Shown one piece after another: positions 29,503 to 38,333 of a DNA stretch of 64,000 bases. Every line of letters begins with the position of its first letter. Positions within the stretch are counted from its first letter, which is position 1. Where the stretch lies: assembly GCF_001908725.1 (NCBI RefSeq), contig NZ_CP018725.1:3534001-3598000 (forward strand), in the 5' to 3' direction. The translations under genes and the position numbers were made by a program. A model generated the notes under the pieces. The model was not told where the DNA came from and did not search any database. It was given only the letters and a program-made list of their open reading frames with translations. Source of the stretch: Xanthomonas vesicatoria ATCC 35937 (GTDB lineage Bacteria > Pseudomonadota > Gammaproteobacteria > Xanthomonadales > Xanthomonadaceae).

Positions 29503-30034
29503 GGCGGTGCGGCAGCGGCAGGGCAATGCGGATTATCCGCGCGTTGACGCATGCCGGCCAGTGCGCGGAGCCGCGCGTGGGAGCTCCGGCGTGTCTAGGA
29601 GGTTGGAAACGGATTGGTGATGAGAGGGTGGCCGCCAGCGCGCTGGAATGGCGCGTCATGGGTCGCGTGCGTTTTTACGACGGCGATGCCTTATCGATCC
29701 ACCGTGCCGTCACGCTGTCGTTTGAGCGCGTGCGGCGCGCCATCAGTGTCAGTAACGCCCGCATGCACACGCATCGAACCATCGCCCATCCGTGCACGTA
29801 CCGTTGCCATGTGTGGCGCGATTGGCGCGCTGGCAACTGCGTACGTGCCAGGCATCGTGCGCCATGGGCTGCCACTGCGCGCGCCGTGCGCATCGGTGAC
29901 GATCAATACCCTCGCGCACGCAGTTCGGCAGGCGCTGGAAGATGCGGCTGCGCGCCGCGCCTTATCCGTAGACGTGAGGTGTCGGTAACGCGCCGTCCTG
30001 GCCGACGCCAGCGTCTGCAGGCAGCTTGCTGGCA
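29503..30034. other. 532-base intergenic region, no gene seen
   Basis: Spacer between two minus-strand transcription units. It contains frames of up to about 225 codons that look like chance in G+C-rich DNA: they are rich in Arg, Ala and Cys and lack ribosome sites. No RNA or repeat was recognised. Confidence 0.45.
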
Positions 30035-30538
30035 TCACCAAGTCGTGCTGCTGTTCTGTGCGGCGGATTCTGCGGTCGGCACGAACGCCAGCGCCTGGCC
30101 TTGTGGCGACTGCACTGTCCAGCCGGCCCCGGCCGGGCTCGGTTGAAAGGTCACCGTCTCGCCAACACGGAAGCCCGCAGCCGGGTCGTCTTCGCGCGCC
30201 GGCCAGCGCAGCAGGGCGGTGTTGTCGGCCTTTTCTGGATCCTGCAACTGCACTTCGCAGCCGCCATCAGTGGTTTTCTCCACCGACTTGACCCGCATCG
30301 GCGGCAACGGTCCGGCGGAGGCCTTGTGCGATGCGTCGCCGAGTGCTTCCGACCCTGCCATCGCACTATGGCCCAGCGCCAGCGACACGAAGTACGGCGC
30401 GGAGATCACCAGGATCGCCGACATCGCAGAGGCATCGCCGCGGGTGATGGTGGTCAAGCCGGCGTTGGCCGGCATCGGCTGACCGTACGAGATGCCCAGC
30501 AACAGCCCGAGTAAGGCGGATCGAAGAGGGAGGTTCAT
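30035..30538 (-). CDS. hypothetical exported protein coupled to DUF2145 gene
   Basis: A 167-residue protein with a hydrophobic N-terminus (SALLGLLLGISYGQPMPANA) that looks like a signal peptide, followed by a second hydrophobic segment (AMSAILVISAPYFVSLALG) and a small C-terminal domain (RVKSVEKTTDGGCEVQLQDP). I do not recognise the family. Its ATG overlaps the stop of the DUF2145 gene (ATGA), so the two are translationally coupled and probably work together in the envelope. Confidence 0.7.
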   Translation of the reverse strand: MNLPLRSALLGLLLGISYGQPMPANAGLTTITRGDASAMSAILVISAPYFVSLALGHSAMAGSEALGDASHKASAGPLPPMRVKSVEKTTDGGCEVQLQDPEKADNTALLRWPAREDDPAAGFRVGETVTFQPSPAGAGWTVQSPQGQALAFVPTAESAAQNSSTTW

Positions 30539-31398
30539 GGAGACGCTCCGTGTGAGGCGACGCGATGTGGAATGGACTGGTCCTGCTGCAGCACCTGTCT
30601 TTGCTGCAGGAAATCGAACACCGACTCGACCGTGATCACCGAATAATTGCCGGAGATGCGTTCGCTGGCAGGATGGTCGGTCACCGCTGCATTGGCGAAA
30701 AAAAAACGTGCGCCAATGCGCTTGCTCAGATCAAGATGCAAGCGGGAGGGTTGATAACCGTTGTGTTTGAGCCAGGCTTGCGCGCTGCGTCGATCGCTCA
30801 CCGGCCCAGGTGTCGCATCTGCAGCCTTGGTTGCTGCCAATGCCGCCGCCAGCACTTCGAGCACCCACTGGTTGGAGTTCTGGTAATCGGTGGAGAACGG
30901 GTAGGCAATCATGCTGTAGCGCGGCTCGTGCAGCGCATGCGCCAGCGTGGCCGGATCCTGCAGCAGGGCGCGTAGCTGCCGCTGCAGTGCCGGTGTCAGC
31001 ACGCCGACGCGCAGATCTGCAGTGAGGGCACTTTCGCCGATGAAGTTGCTCAGACCTTCGTGATACAGCGCGGAGTTGTCCGACTTGCAGTGATTGAGCA
31101 GGTGCTTCACCCGCCATGTACCGTCGTCCTCGCGCAGTGCGAAGGCCAGATGGCTGTGCTTCAACCCATAGCGGCTCAGATCCTGGCCGCCGCGTGCCAG
31201 CAGCACCACCTGCGCACCGTCCACGGCGTCCAGCGTCTGCTGGGTGGATTTGGCCATGTCGAACATCGCCGCCAGCGTGGCGGGGGTTGGATAGTGTGGG
31301 GTGCAGACCGGCGCGGCCATAACCGGCAGCGCGCACGTCGAGGCGACGAGCAGCAACGCTGTTGCAATCCAGTTCTGCCGTTTGCGTTCAAATTGCAT
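30535..31398 (-). CDS. DUF2145 family exported protein
   Basis: A 287-residue protein with a signal peptide (IATALLLVASTCALPVMAA) followed by a DUF2145 domain: AQVVLLARGGQDLSRYGLKHSH, then AFALREDDGTWRVKHLLNHC. The family's conserved Gly-Asp/Ser, His and Cys residues suggest a papain-like fold, but no reaction is established. The frame stays open about 290 codons upstream; the start at 31398 is chosen because it gives the signal peptide. It overlaps the next gene by ATGA. Confidence 0.82.
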   Translation of the reverse strand: MQFERKRQNWIATALLLVASTCALPVMAAPVCTPHYPTPATLAAMFDMAKSTQQTLDAVDGAQVVLLARGGQDLSRYGLKHSHLAFALREDDGTWRVKHLLNHCKSDNSALYHEGLSNFIGESALTADLRVGVLTPALQRQLRALLQDPATLAHALHEPRYSMIAYPFSTDYQNSNQWVLEVLAAALAATKAADATPGPVSDRRSAQAWLKHNGYQPSRLHLDLSKRIGARFFFANAAVTDHPASERISGNYSVITVESVFDFLQQRQVLQQDQSIPHRVASHGASP

Positions 31399-31448
31399 GG
31401 GGGTCGATCGTCCTTGTGCTCCACCCGCGGCATCCCACAGTGACACCA

Positions 31449-32396
31449 TCATACGTGCAGACGCTGGCGCACCAGTGCGGCGATGCGCTGGGTTTCGCGC
31501 ACGGGTGGAAGGTGCGACGGCGTTACCAAGACATCCGCTGCATCGCCTAAACGGCCATGCGACTGCAGTGCCCGCACATACGTGGCAACCCGGCCTTGCG
31601 CCCGTTCGGCAAATGCCGCCGCCACCGGTACCCGCGTAGCGCAGGCTTCGGAGAGCAGGTTGACCGAGTCGGCACTGGCCATGATCGCATCGGCCCAGCC
31701 AAGCAGACCGGCGTAGGGATTGGGGCCGTCGCGGTCGTCGCACCACAGCAGATGCGGCAGACCATTGCAGGCCGCACGCAGCGGGGCGAGCGCCGCCGGC
31801 GGCGTGCGTCGCGACACGGTGACCAGCAGGCTGCCGCCGAGCGTGCGCAGTTGCTCGCGCAGCGGCGTGCACAGTGCGGTCAGCTCCTGCGTTGTCCATG
31901 GCACCTGCGCGGTGGGTCCGCCAACCAGCAGCGCCATACGCGGGCCGGGCAGGCGGCCCAGCGCAGGGAACGCGCCGCGCCCGTCCGCCAGCCAGGCATC
32001 GTCCACCGGGTGCAGGCTGCCGAGCAGGGTGAGCACGTTGGCGCCACGCAACGCGTCGTGCTCGGGCACGATCAGCAGGTCCCAGTGGCGGGCATTCAGG
32101 CGTGGGTCCAGGATCTGGACGCTGCGGCTGCCGCGGGCACGCAGCAGTCGGGTGGCCAGTGCTGCCTGTCGGCCACACCCGATAGCCAGGGCCGGGGGCT
32201 GCTGCAATTGCCGGGCAAACGCAGCACCAAAGGCCGCGTGTGTGCCGGGCAGCAGGCGCGGCGCTGTCCAGCACCAGGGCGGCTGCGCATGCAGGTGGAT
32301 TGGCTGGAAGGCCTCGGATTGCAGTGCCCGCGCCAGCGCCTCGGCCTGGCGCGCATTGCCGGCGCGGCCGTCGCTCAGCGCCCAGGTCACCGCCAT
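31449..32396 (-). CDS. ELM1/GtrOC1-like putative nucleoside-diphosphate-sugar-binding protein
   Basis: A 315-residue protein of the mitochondrial fission ELM1-like (DUF1022) family found in many proteobacteria. Family features are the N-terminal WALSDGRAGNARQAEALARAL, the central VLTLLGSLHPVD region, LLVGGPTAQVPW, and a glycosyltransferase-B-like C-terminal half with NPYAGLLGWADAIMASADSVNLLSEA (as NPYAGLLGWADAI and SADSVNLLSEA). The activity is unknown; a role in lipid or polysaccharide glycosylation is often proposed. The start at 32396 begins at MAVTWALS, matching the family start. Confidence 0.8.
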   Translation of the reverse strand: MAVTWALSDGRAGNARQAEALARALQSEAFQPIHLHAQPPWCWTAPRLLPGTHAAFGAAFARQLQQPPALAIGCGRQAALATRLLRARGSRSVQILDPRLNARHWDLLIVPEHDALRGANVLTLLGSLHPVDDAWLADGRGAFPALGRLPGPRMALLVGGPTAQVPWTTQELTALCTPLREQLRTLGGSLLVTVSRRTPPAALAPLRAACNGLPHLLWCDDRDGPNPYAGLLGWADAIMASADSVNLLSEACATRVPVAAAFAERAQGRVATYVRALQSHGRLGDAADVLVTPSHLPPVRETQRIAALVRQRLHV

Positions 32397-32529
32397 CGTT
32401 TCAGATCCGACATAGATTTGTTTCAGATTGAACGCGTGTGGCGGCAATCGCGCCACTCTACACTGCGGGTCTTCACACTGGTGCCGACGCCGCAGCCTAC
32501 CGTCGCGCCATCCCTTCTCTGGAGTGCTC

Positions 32530-33120
32530 ATGTCCGACTCGCTCAACGCCGCCGCACTGGATCAGCTGTTCCGTACCGCCCGCACGCAAAACGCGTTTGC
32601 CGACACGCCGGTCAGCCAGGACGTGCTGCGCGAGCTCTATGAGCTGGTCAAGTGGGGCCCCACCGCCGCCAACAGCTCGCCGGCGCGCTTTGTGTTCGTG
32701 ACCAGCGCCGAGGGCAAGGCCAAGCTCAAGCCGGCGCTGTCCGAAGGCAACGCCGCCAAGACCCTGGCTGCACCGGTCACGGTGATCGTGGCGCACGACG
32801 AAGACTTCCACGAAAAGCTGCCGTACCTGTTCCCGCATGCCGATGCCAAGAGCTGGTTCGACGGCCCGCGCGAAGGCCGCACCGAATCGGCGTTCCGCAA
32901 CGGCTCGCTGCAGGGCGCCTATCTGATCCTGGCTGCGCGCGCGCTGGGTCTGGACGCCGGCCCCATGTCCGGCTTCGACAACGCCAAGGTGGACGCGGCG
33001 TTTTTTGCCGGCACGCCGATCAAGTCCAACTTCCTGATCAATCTTGGCTACGGCGACCCGGCCGGGGTGTTCCCGCGCTCGCCGCGCCTGAGCTTCGATG
33101 AAGCTGCGCGCTTTGAGTGA
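32530..33120 (+). CDS. nitroreductase family protein, malonic semialdehyde reductase RutE-like
   Basis: A 196-residue FMN-dependent oxidoreductase of the RutE/HadB-like nitroreductase subfamily. [19 protein letters not shown] carries the FMN-binding pattern near the N-terminus, and [22 protein letters not shown] the central motif. In uracil catabolism RutE reduces malonic semialdehyde to 3-hydroxypropionate, but no rut genes are nearby, so the physiological substrate may differ. A GGAG ribosome site precedes the start. It stands alone. Confidence 0.88.
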   Translation: MSDSLNAAALDQLFRTARTQNAFADTPVSQDVLRELYELVKWGPTAANSSPARFVFVTSAEGKAKLKPALSEGNAAKTLAAPVTVIVAHDEDFHEKLPYLFPHADAKSWFDGPREGRTESAFRNGSLQGAYLILAARALGLDAGPMSGFDNAKVDAAFFAGTPIKSNFLINLGYGDPAGVFPRSPRLSFDEAARFE

Positions 33121-33479
33121 CGGTCGGTAGTGAGCAGCGCCGCGGGCGATTCATCGAAGTTGATATCGGAGCAGCAGCGTGTCTGCCCGGCGCGCATGGC
33201 GCGTGGTCACGGGCGCCGCCAGTGCCGCTCACTAGGTGTTTTGCTGTAGTGCTGTCTGTCGTCGATCACGCCATTGCGCTCCCCATAAGTGAGCGCGGCG
33301 GATGCCCGTAAGCGGTGGATGTCACCTGTCCACTGCGTGTTCTGAGCCCGCCGTCCTTCGCCGTCTGAGCACTGCGGTGCAAGATAGGTTTGTCGTTTCC
33401 AGTTTCCTGCAGTCCTCGTCCGTCTGCGTTTCGTCCCATCCGCGTTGATCCAACGCGTCTCTCATCACATGGAGTTCCA
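33121..33479. other. 359-base intergenic region, no gene seen
   Basis: Spacer between the nitroreductase and YceI-family genes. It should contain the yceI promoter; no repeat, RNA or short gene was recognised. Confidence 0.45.
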
Positions 33480-34202
33480 ATGAAGACCACCCACAAGCTG
33501 TTGCTGCCGCTCGCTCTGACCCTGGCCATCGCCGCCTGCTCCAAGCCGGCCGATAACGCCGCCACGCCGGCCGCCGATACTCCGGCTGCCACCGCCCCGG
33601 CCGATGCCGCTGCCACCACGCCGGCACCGGCTGCTGCCGCTTCGTCCGCGCCGGCCGTGGAAGTGGCCTCGGGCACCTACACCCTGGACCCGAGCCATAC
33701 CGACGTGCTGGCGCAGTGGAGCCACTTCGGCTTCTCCAACCCAAGCGCGCATTTCGGCAATGTCGACGGCACCCTGGTGTATGACGCGGCCGACGTGACC
33801 AAGTCCACCGTGCAGGTCACCCTGCCGCTGTCCGGCTTGAATAGCTTCACCGCCAAGTTCGACGAGCACCTGAAGAGCGGTGACTTCTTCGATGCGGCCA
33901 AGTTCCCGACCGCCACCTTCAAGAGCACCAAGGTCGAATCGGCCGGCGCCAACAAGCTGACCGTCACCGGCGACCTGACCATCAAGGATCAGACCAAGCC
34001 GGTGGTGCTGGACGTCACCCTCAACGGTGCCGGCGAACACCCGATGAAGAAGGTGCCGGCGGCCGGTTTCGACGCCACCACCACGATCAAGCGTAGCGAC
34101 TTCGGCGTGGGCCAGTACGCCCCGAACGTCAGCGACGAAGTGAAGATCCGCATCACCACCGAAGCCCTGCAGGCCAAGGCCGGCGACGCTGCTGCGAAGT
34201 AA
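33480..34202 (+). CDS. yceI: YceI family lipoprotein
   Basis: A 240-residue protein with a lipoprotein signal (LALTLAIAACS, Cys at about residue 21), then an Ala/Thr/Pro linker of about 45 residues, then a YceI lipocalin-like domain starting GTYTLDPSHTDVLAQWSHFG. Family members bind amphiphilic or polyisoprenoid ligands in the periplasm. The long disordered linker probably lets the domain reach away from the membrane. It is followed by its own terminator. Confidence 0.92.
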   Translation: MKTTHKLLLPLALTLAIAACSKPADNAATPAADTPAATAPADAAATTPAPAAAASSAPAVEVASGTYTLDPSHTDVLAQWSHFGFSNPSAHFGNVDGTLVYDAADVTKSTVQVTLPLSGLNSFTAKFDEHLKSGDFFDAAKFPTATFKSTKVESAGANKLTVTGDLTIKDQTKPVVLDVTLNGAGEHPMKKVPAAGFDATTTIKRSDFGVGQYAPNVSDEVKIRITTEALQAKAGDAAAK

Positions 34203-34258
34203 TTCGCGCAACGCAGCGAACACCGATCGGTGCGGGTAATCGCACCGATCCGTGGAAT

Positions 34259-34289
34259 GCAAAAGCCCGCCAATCGGCGGGCTTTTTTT
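34259..34289 (+). terminator. rho-independent terminator of yceI
   Basis: AAAAGCCCGCC and GGCGGGCTTTTTTT form a perfect stem with loop AATC, 57 bases after the stop codon of the YceI gene. Confidence 0.92.
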
Positions 34290-34464
34290 ACCTGAGAGGT
34301 CATGGTCCAAGCTGCACGTGTAAGAGCGGCCAGGGCCGCGAACGCATCAGCGAGACCCTGCGGGCGACACCGCAATCAATCCGTGCAAGAGTCGTCGCAC
34401 CAGCGCATTCCCATGTGGGCGATCCCTGTTCGCAATCGCTGCCTAGTCGTGCCCAGGACGCGCC

Positions 34465-35253
34465 TCACTCCCCAGCCGGATCCGCCTTCCAATACCCCTT
34501 TGCGCGGATCCATTCCTTGTCCACGCCCATGTGCTCTTCCACAAACTTGCGCATGGCACGCGCGCGCATGGATTCGGTGCCGATCCAGTAGAACGTGTCG
34601 CCGTCGTGTGGCTCGTAATCGCGCAGGCTGTCTTCCAGCAAGGTACTGCTGGCGGCATCGAAGCCGTTGCGCTCCAGCCAGTACACATCGACATCGGCGG
34701 CGCTGATCAGCTCCTGGCGTTCTTGTGCGTCGGCTACTTCGATAAAGACCTCGGCATGCATGTCGGCCGGCATCGACTCCAGCCAGCGGCCAATCGCGGG
34801 TAGCGCGGTTTCATCGCCGATCAGCACGTAGTGGTCGAAGTCGTCGGCCACCAGAAAGGAGCCGCGCGGACCGCCGATCTTCAGCGGATCGCCGGGCTGC
34901 GCCTGTGCGGCCCAAGTGGATGCCACGCCATCGCCATGCAGCACGAAATCGATGCTCAGCTCGCCACTTTGCGGATCGAACACACGCGGGGTGTAGTCGC
35001 GGCCGGGCGAGGGCAGGGCGCCTTCGGCGTAACGCGGTCCGTCCGCGGTCATGGTCGGCAGCACGAAGGCGCCATCGGCATTGGGGAAGAAGAGTTTGAC
35101 GTGATCGTCCGGCGCGTCGCTTTGAAAGCCGGCCAGCTCGCTGCCGCCAAAGACAATGCGGCGCATCTGCGGAGTGATCGACTCGCAACGGACCACTTCC
35201 ACGGAGCGCAGGCGCGGGTCGCGGCGGATTTGGGTGTTGGTGTGTGCAGCCAT
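34465..35253 (-). CDS. siderophore-interacting FAD-dependent ferric reductase
   Basis: A 262-residue protein of the siderophore-interacting protein (SIP/ViuB) family, a cytoplasmic reductase releasing iron from imported siderophores. The FAD-binding half has RRIVFGGSELAGF and the RDYTPRVFD motif (SPGRDYTPRVFDPQSGEL). The C-terminal half has the SIP domain with YVLIGDETALPAIGRWLES and the terminal VDKEWIRAKGYWKADPAGE segment. The start at 35253 is preferred: the frame runs about 70 codons upstream without family resemblance. A PadR regulator gene lies upstream on the same strand. Confidence 0.93.
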   Translation of the reverse strand: MAAHTNTQIRRDPRLRSVEVVRCESITPQMRRIVFGGSELAGFQSDAPDDHVKLFFPNADGAFVLPTMTADGPRYAEGALPSPGRDYTPRVFDPQSGELSIDFVLHGDGVASTWAAQAQPGDPLKIGGPRGSFLVADDFDHYVLIGDETALPAIGRWLESMPADMHAEVFIEVADAQERQELISAADVDVYWLERNGFDAASSTLLEDSLRDYEPHDGDTFYWIGTESMRARAMRKFVEEHMGVDKEWIRAKGYWKADPAGE

Positions 35254-35506
35254 GTGGTGCGATTCCTGATGATGTCGCGCACGCAGGCGCGGTGGGGGCG
35301 GAAGTGGAGACGGCGGTGATACGACGAAGCGCGAAGAGTGGAGAACAAACGGACTGCGAGTCGGCAGGCAGGCACCGCAGGTGATGGGTGCGGCCGGCTC
35401 AACGCATAGGCTCCGTTGCTGATTGCGCTGTCCATGCCCAGCTGATGCGTTGTGTTGCACCACCGTACCCAAAGGCCATCGGCTGGCGTCGATGCTTCAG
35501 CACAAC

Positions 35507-36046
35507 TCAGTGCTCGTCCTGCTCCATGCCGTCGGCGGCGGCGTTGAGGAGTGCGGCAATCCGTGCGATGTCTGCGTCGCTCCATTGGCCGTGGCGTGCA
35601 AACAGGCCGTGTTTGATGCGGTGGATCGCTTCGCGGATGGGCGGGGGCGTCTGCGCCTTGATCAGCGCGCGCGCGCGCTGATGGGTGCGCGCCAGTGCGG
35701 CGTCCAGCGCGTCGCGCTGATCGGTGGCGTAACTGCGGCCGGCGTCGGTAATCCGATACTGCTTGCGACCCTGCTCCAGATCGGTCTGCACCCAGCCGTC
35801 GGCTTCCAGCTGCGCCAGCGCCGGGTAGATCGCGCCGGCGCTGGGCGTGTACAGGCCTTTGAACAGCGCCGTGATCTGGCGCATCAGCTCATAGCCGTGC
35901 CTTGGTTGCTGCTCGATCAAGGCCAGCAGCAGCAGGCGCAGATCGCCATGCCCCAGCGGCCGCATGCGCGCACCGCGCCCGGCGACATTGCCGTTGGCGG
36001 CATCCAGGTCGGCCAAGACCTCATGATGGTGGGTGGTGGGTTTCAT
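35507..36046 (-). CDS. PadR family transcriptional regulator
   Basis: A 179-residue regulator with a PadR winged-helix domain: LRLLLLALIEQQPRHGYELMRQI, then GLYTPSAGAIYPALAQLEADG and the wing VQTDLEQGRKQYRITDAG. Residues 1-28 are a His/Asp/Gly-rich extension (MKPTTHHHEV). The C-terminal part is the helical dimerisation region. A perfect palindrome overlaps its start codon, consistent with autorepression. It sits upstream of the SIP gene and may control it. The effector is unknown. Confidence 0.88.
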   Translation of the reverse strand: MKPTTHHHEVLADLDAANGNVAGRGARMRPLGHGDLRLLLLALIEQQPRHGYELMRQITALFKGLYTPSAGAIYPALAQLEADGWVQTDLEQGRKQYRITDAGRSYATDQRDALDAALARTHQRARALIKAQTPPPIREAIHRIKHGLFARHGQWSDADIARIAALLNAAADGMEQDEH

Positions 36047-36080
36047 TCGATATATCGAATCATGCGGAAACGATATATCG
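36045..36080. promoter_or_regulatory. tandem PadR-type operators
   Basis: ATTCGATATATCGAAT (36045-36060) is a perfect 16-base palindrome that overlaps the PadR start codon. A second copy of its core, CGATATATCG (36071-36080), has a center about 23 bases away, roughly two helix turns. This is the arrangement expected for a dimeric or tetrameric autoregulator acting on the padR side of the mdc intergenic region. Confidence 0.75.
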
Positions 36081-36180
36081 AAGTGTTGGTCGGCACAAGC
36101 ACCTAACTGTCGCATTGCTGAGCGGCCACGGTCACGTCAGCGGCTGATGCTGCAACGCGTCTAGACATCACACATCTTCA

Positions 36181-36197
36181 TAATTACGATGTAATTA
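36181..36197. promoter_or_regulatory. candidate GntR operator before the mdc operon
   Basis: TAATTACGATGTAATTA is a perfect 7-base inverted repeat around a 3-base center, 38 bases before the mdcA start. A further CATTAC word follows at 36204-36209. Its form fits a FadR-subfamily GntR regulator, and such a gene closes the operon (44071-44790). Assignment to that regulator is inference. Confidence 0.7.
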
Positions 36198-36234
36198 CTT
36201 CGACATTACGGGCTGAGCCCGGTGAGGCAACGCG

Positions 36235-37881
36235 ATGAGTCGACAGTGGGACACCCAGGCCGAAGGCCGGCGCAAGCGCTTGCAGCGCGCCGCCGCGCTG
36301 GCGCCGCAGGGCCGCGTGGTGGCCGCCGACGATGTGGTGGCGCTGCTGGAGGCGGTGATCGAGCCCGGCGACCGCGTGTGTCTGGAGGGCAACAACCAGA
36401 AGCAGGCCGATTTCCTGGCGCGCTGCCTCACCGAGGTGGACCCTGCGCGCGTGCACGACCTGCACATGGTGCAGTCGGTGCTGTCGCTGGCCTCACACCT
36501 GGATGTGTTCGAGCGCGGCATCGCCAAGCGGCTGGATTTTTCGTTCTCCGGCCCGCAGGCCGCACGGTTGGCCGGCCTAGTCAGCGAAGGCCGCATCGAG
36601 ATCGGCGCCATCCACACCTATCTGGAATTGTTCGGCCGCTACTTCATCGACCTTACCCCGCGCATCGCGCTGATTACTGCACAGGCGGCTGATCGCCACG
36701 GCAATCTCTACACCGGCCCAAACACTGAAGACACACCGGTGATCGTGGAAGCGACCGCGTTCAAGGGCGGCATCGTGATCGCCCAGGTCAACGAAATCCT
36801 CGACACCTTGCCGCGCGTGGATATCCCGGCCGATTGGGTGGACTTCGTGACGCAAGCGCCCAAGCCAAACCACATCGAACCCTTGTTTACCCGCGACCCG
36901 GCGCTGATCTCCGAGATCCAGGTGCTAATGGCGATGATGGCGATCAAGGGCATCTACGCCGAATACGGTGTCAACCGGCTCAATCACGGCATCGGTTTCG
37001 ATACTGCGGCGATTGAATTGCTGTTGCCCACCTATGCCGAATCGCTGGGGCTGAAAGGCAAGATCTGCCAGCATTGGGCACTGAATCCGCATCCGGCACT
37101 GATTCCGGCAATCGAATCGGGCTTCGTCGAGTCGGTGCATTCGTTTGGCTCCGAGCTGGGCATGGAGAACTACATTGCCGCGCGCCCGGACGTGTTCTTT
37201 ACCGGCGCCGACGGCAGCATGCGTTCCAACCGCGCGTTATCGCAGACCGCCGGTCTATATGCCTGCGACATGTTCATCGGCTCCACCTTGCAGATCGATC
37301 TGCAGGGCAACAGCTCCACCGCCACGCGCGACCGCATTGCCGGTTTCGGCGGCGCGCCCAACATGGGTTCGGATGCGCGCGGTCGCCGCCATGGCAGCGA
37401 TGCCTGGCTCAAGGCCGGACGCGAAGCCGCACGCCCGGGCGAAATGCCGCGCGGGCGCAAGCTGGTGGTGCAGATGGTGGAAACCTTCCGCGAGCACATG
37501 GCGCCGGCCTTCGTCGACACGCTCGATGCCTGGGAGCTGGCCGAACGCGCCAACATGCCGCTGCCGCCGGTGATGATCTACGGCGACGATGTCAGCCATG
37601 TGCTGACCGAAGAAGGCATCGCCAACCTGTTGCTGTGCCGCACGCCCGAAGAACGCGAACAGGCGATTCGCGGGGTGTCCGGCTATACCGCCGTCGGCCT
37701 GGGGCGCGACAAACGCATGGTCGAGAACCTGCGCGATCGCGGCGTCATCAAGCGGCCGGAAGACCTGGGCATCCGGCCCCGCGATGCCACACGCGATCTG
37801 CTGGCCGCGCGCACGGTCAAGGATCTGGTGCGCTGGTCCGGTGGGTTGTACGACCCGCCGAAACGTTTCCGCAATTGGTAA
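36235..37881 (+). CDS. mdcA: malonate decarboxylase subunit alpha
   Basis: Alpha subunit (548 residues) of the biotin-independent malonate decarboxylase, the acetyl-ACP:malonate ACP transferase that swaps malonate for acetate on the acyl carrier subunit. Signatures are GDRVCLEGNNQKQADFLARCL near the N-terminus, YTGPNTEDTPVIVEATAF, and the CoA-transferase-like GFGGAPNMGSDARGRRHGS. It is the first gene of the mdc operon. The next gene starts 9 bases after its stop. Confidence 0.97.
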   Translation: MSRQWDTQAEGRRKRLQRAAALAPQGRVVAADDVVALLEAVIEPGDRVCLEGNNQKQADFLARCLTEVDPARVHDLHMVQSVLSLASHLDVFERGIAKRLDFSFSGPQAARLAGLVSEGRIEIGAIHTYLELFGRYFIDLTPRIALITAQAADRHGNLYTGPNTEDTPVIVEATAFKGGIVIAQVNEILDTLPRVDIPADWVDFVTQAPKPNHIEPLFTRDPALISEIQVLMAMMAIKGIYAEYGVNRLNHGIGFDTAAIELLLPTYAESLGLKGKICQHWALNPHPALIPAIESGFVESVHSFGSELGMENYIAARPDVFFTGADGSMRSNRALSQTAGLYACDMFIGSTLQIDLQGNSSTATRDRIAGFGGAPNMGSDARGRRHGSDAWLKAGREAARPGEMPRGRKLVVQMVETFREHMAPAFVDTLDAWELAERANMPLPPVMIYGDDVSHVLTEEGIANLLLCRTPEEREQAIRGVSGYTAVGLGRDKRMVENLRDRGVIKRPEDLGIRPRDATRDLLAARTVKDLVRWSGGLYDPPKRFRNW

Positions 37882-37890
37882 GGGCTCAGT

Positions 37891-38208
37891 ATGGAAACCC
37901 TGCGATATCGCTTTGACGGACAGCACGGTGCACGCACCGGTCTGGAGCATGTGCTGGTTGGCGTGGTCGCCTCCGGCAACCTGGAAGTGCTGGTCGAGCG
38001 CGTGCCGCTCGACGGCGCGATGGAGATCGACATCCTGACTGCCGCACGTGGCTTCGGCGCGATCTGGCAGGCGGTGCTGGGCGACTTCGCCGCGCGTCAC
38101 CCGCTGCGCGATGTGCGCATCAGCATCAACGATGTCGGCGCCACGCCGGCGGTGGTGAGTCTGCGCCTGGAGCAGGCGATCGATGTGCTGCAAGGAGACG
38201 CCGCATGA
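37891..38208 (+). CDS. mdcC: malonate decarboxylase acyl carrier protein (delta subunit)
   Basis: A 105-residue acyl carrier subunit carrying the 2'-(5''-triphosphoribosyl)-3'-dephospho-CoA arm. The prosthetic-group Ser is Ser28 in VVASGNLEVLVERVP. The family form of the C-terminal half (ISINDVGATPAVVSLRLEQA) is intact. Its stop overlaps the ATG of a small frame (ATGA at 38205-38208) that leads on to mdcD. Confidence 0.95.
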   Translation: METLRYRFDGQHGARTGLEHVLVGVVASGNLEVLVERVPLDGAMEIDILTAARGFGAIWQAVLGDFAARHPLRDVRISINDVGATPAVVSLRLEQAIDVLQGDAA

Positions 38209-38333
38209 GCCTCATGCACCGCAGAGACAAAGGCACCGCCGTCGGCGCGCACCCGGGCGCGATGGGCGTTCCCGGTAACGCCTCAGTCGCGCCCAGGTGC
38301 GCTCCTACGCAAGCGATCGGGAGACTTGCATGA
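38205..38333 (+). CDS. coupled small frame bridging mdcC and mdcD
   Basis: A 42-residue frame (MSLMHRRDKGTAVGAHPG...) starting in the ATGA that ends mdcC, behind AAGGAGACGCCGC, and ending in a TGA that overlaps the mdcD ATG (ATGA at 38330-38333). It spans a Xanthomonas palindromic repeat. The peptide has no recognisable fold, so its main effect may be to carry ribosomes from mdcC to mdcD across the inserted repeat. Confidence 0.45.
   Translation: MSLMHRRDKGTAVGAHPGAMGVPGNASVAPRCAPTQAIGRLA
38246..38308. repeat. imperfect REP-like palindrome inside the mdc operon
   Basis: The arms GCGCACCCGGGCGCGATGGG and CAGTCGCGCCCAGGTGCGC pair with a few mismatches. The core is the same element as the perfect palindrome at 52918-52983. 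Flanking copies of GCATGAGC (38203-38210 and 38328-38335) may be chance, since both are start regions. Confidence 0.75.

Noticed and set aside
28853..29620. 255-codon frame opposite the queuosine-precursor transporter
   Set aside because: Shadow of the membrane-protein gene on the other strand.
30535..32274. Extended 579-codon frame covering DUF2145 and its upstream neighbour
   Set aside because: The upstream part is out of phase with a clear ELM1-like gene; the signal peptide at 31398 marks the true start.
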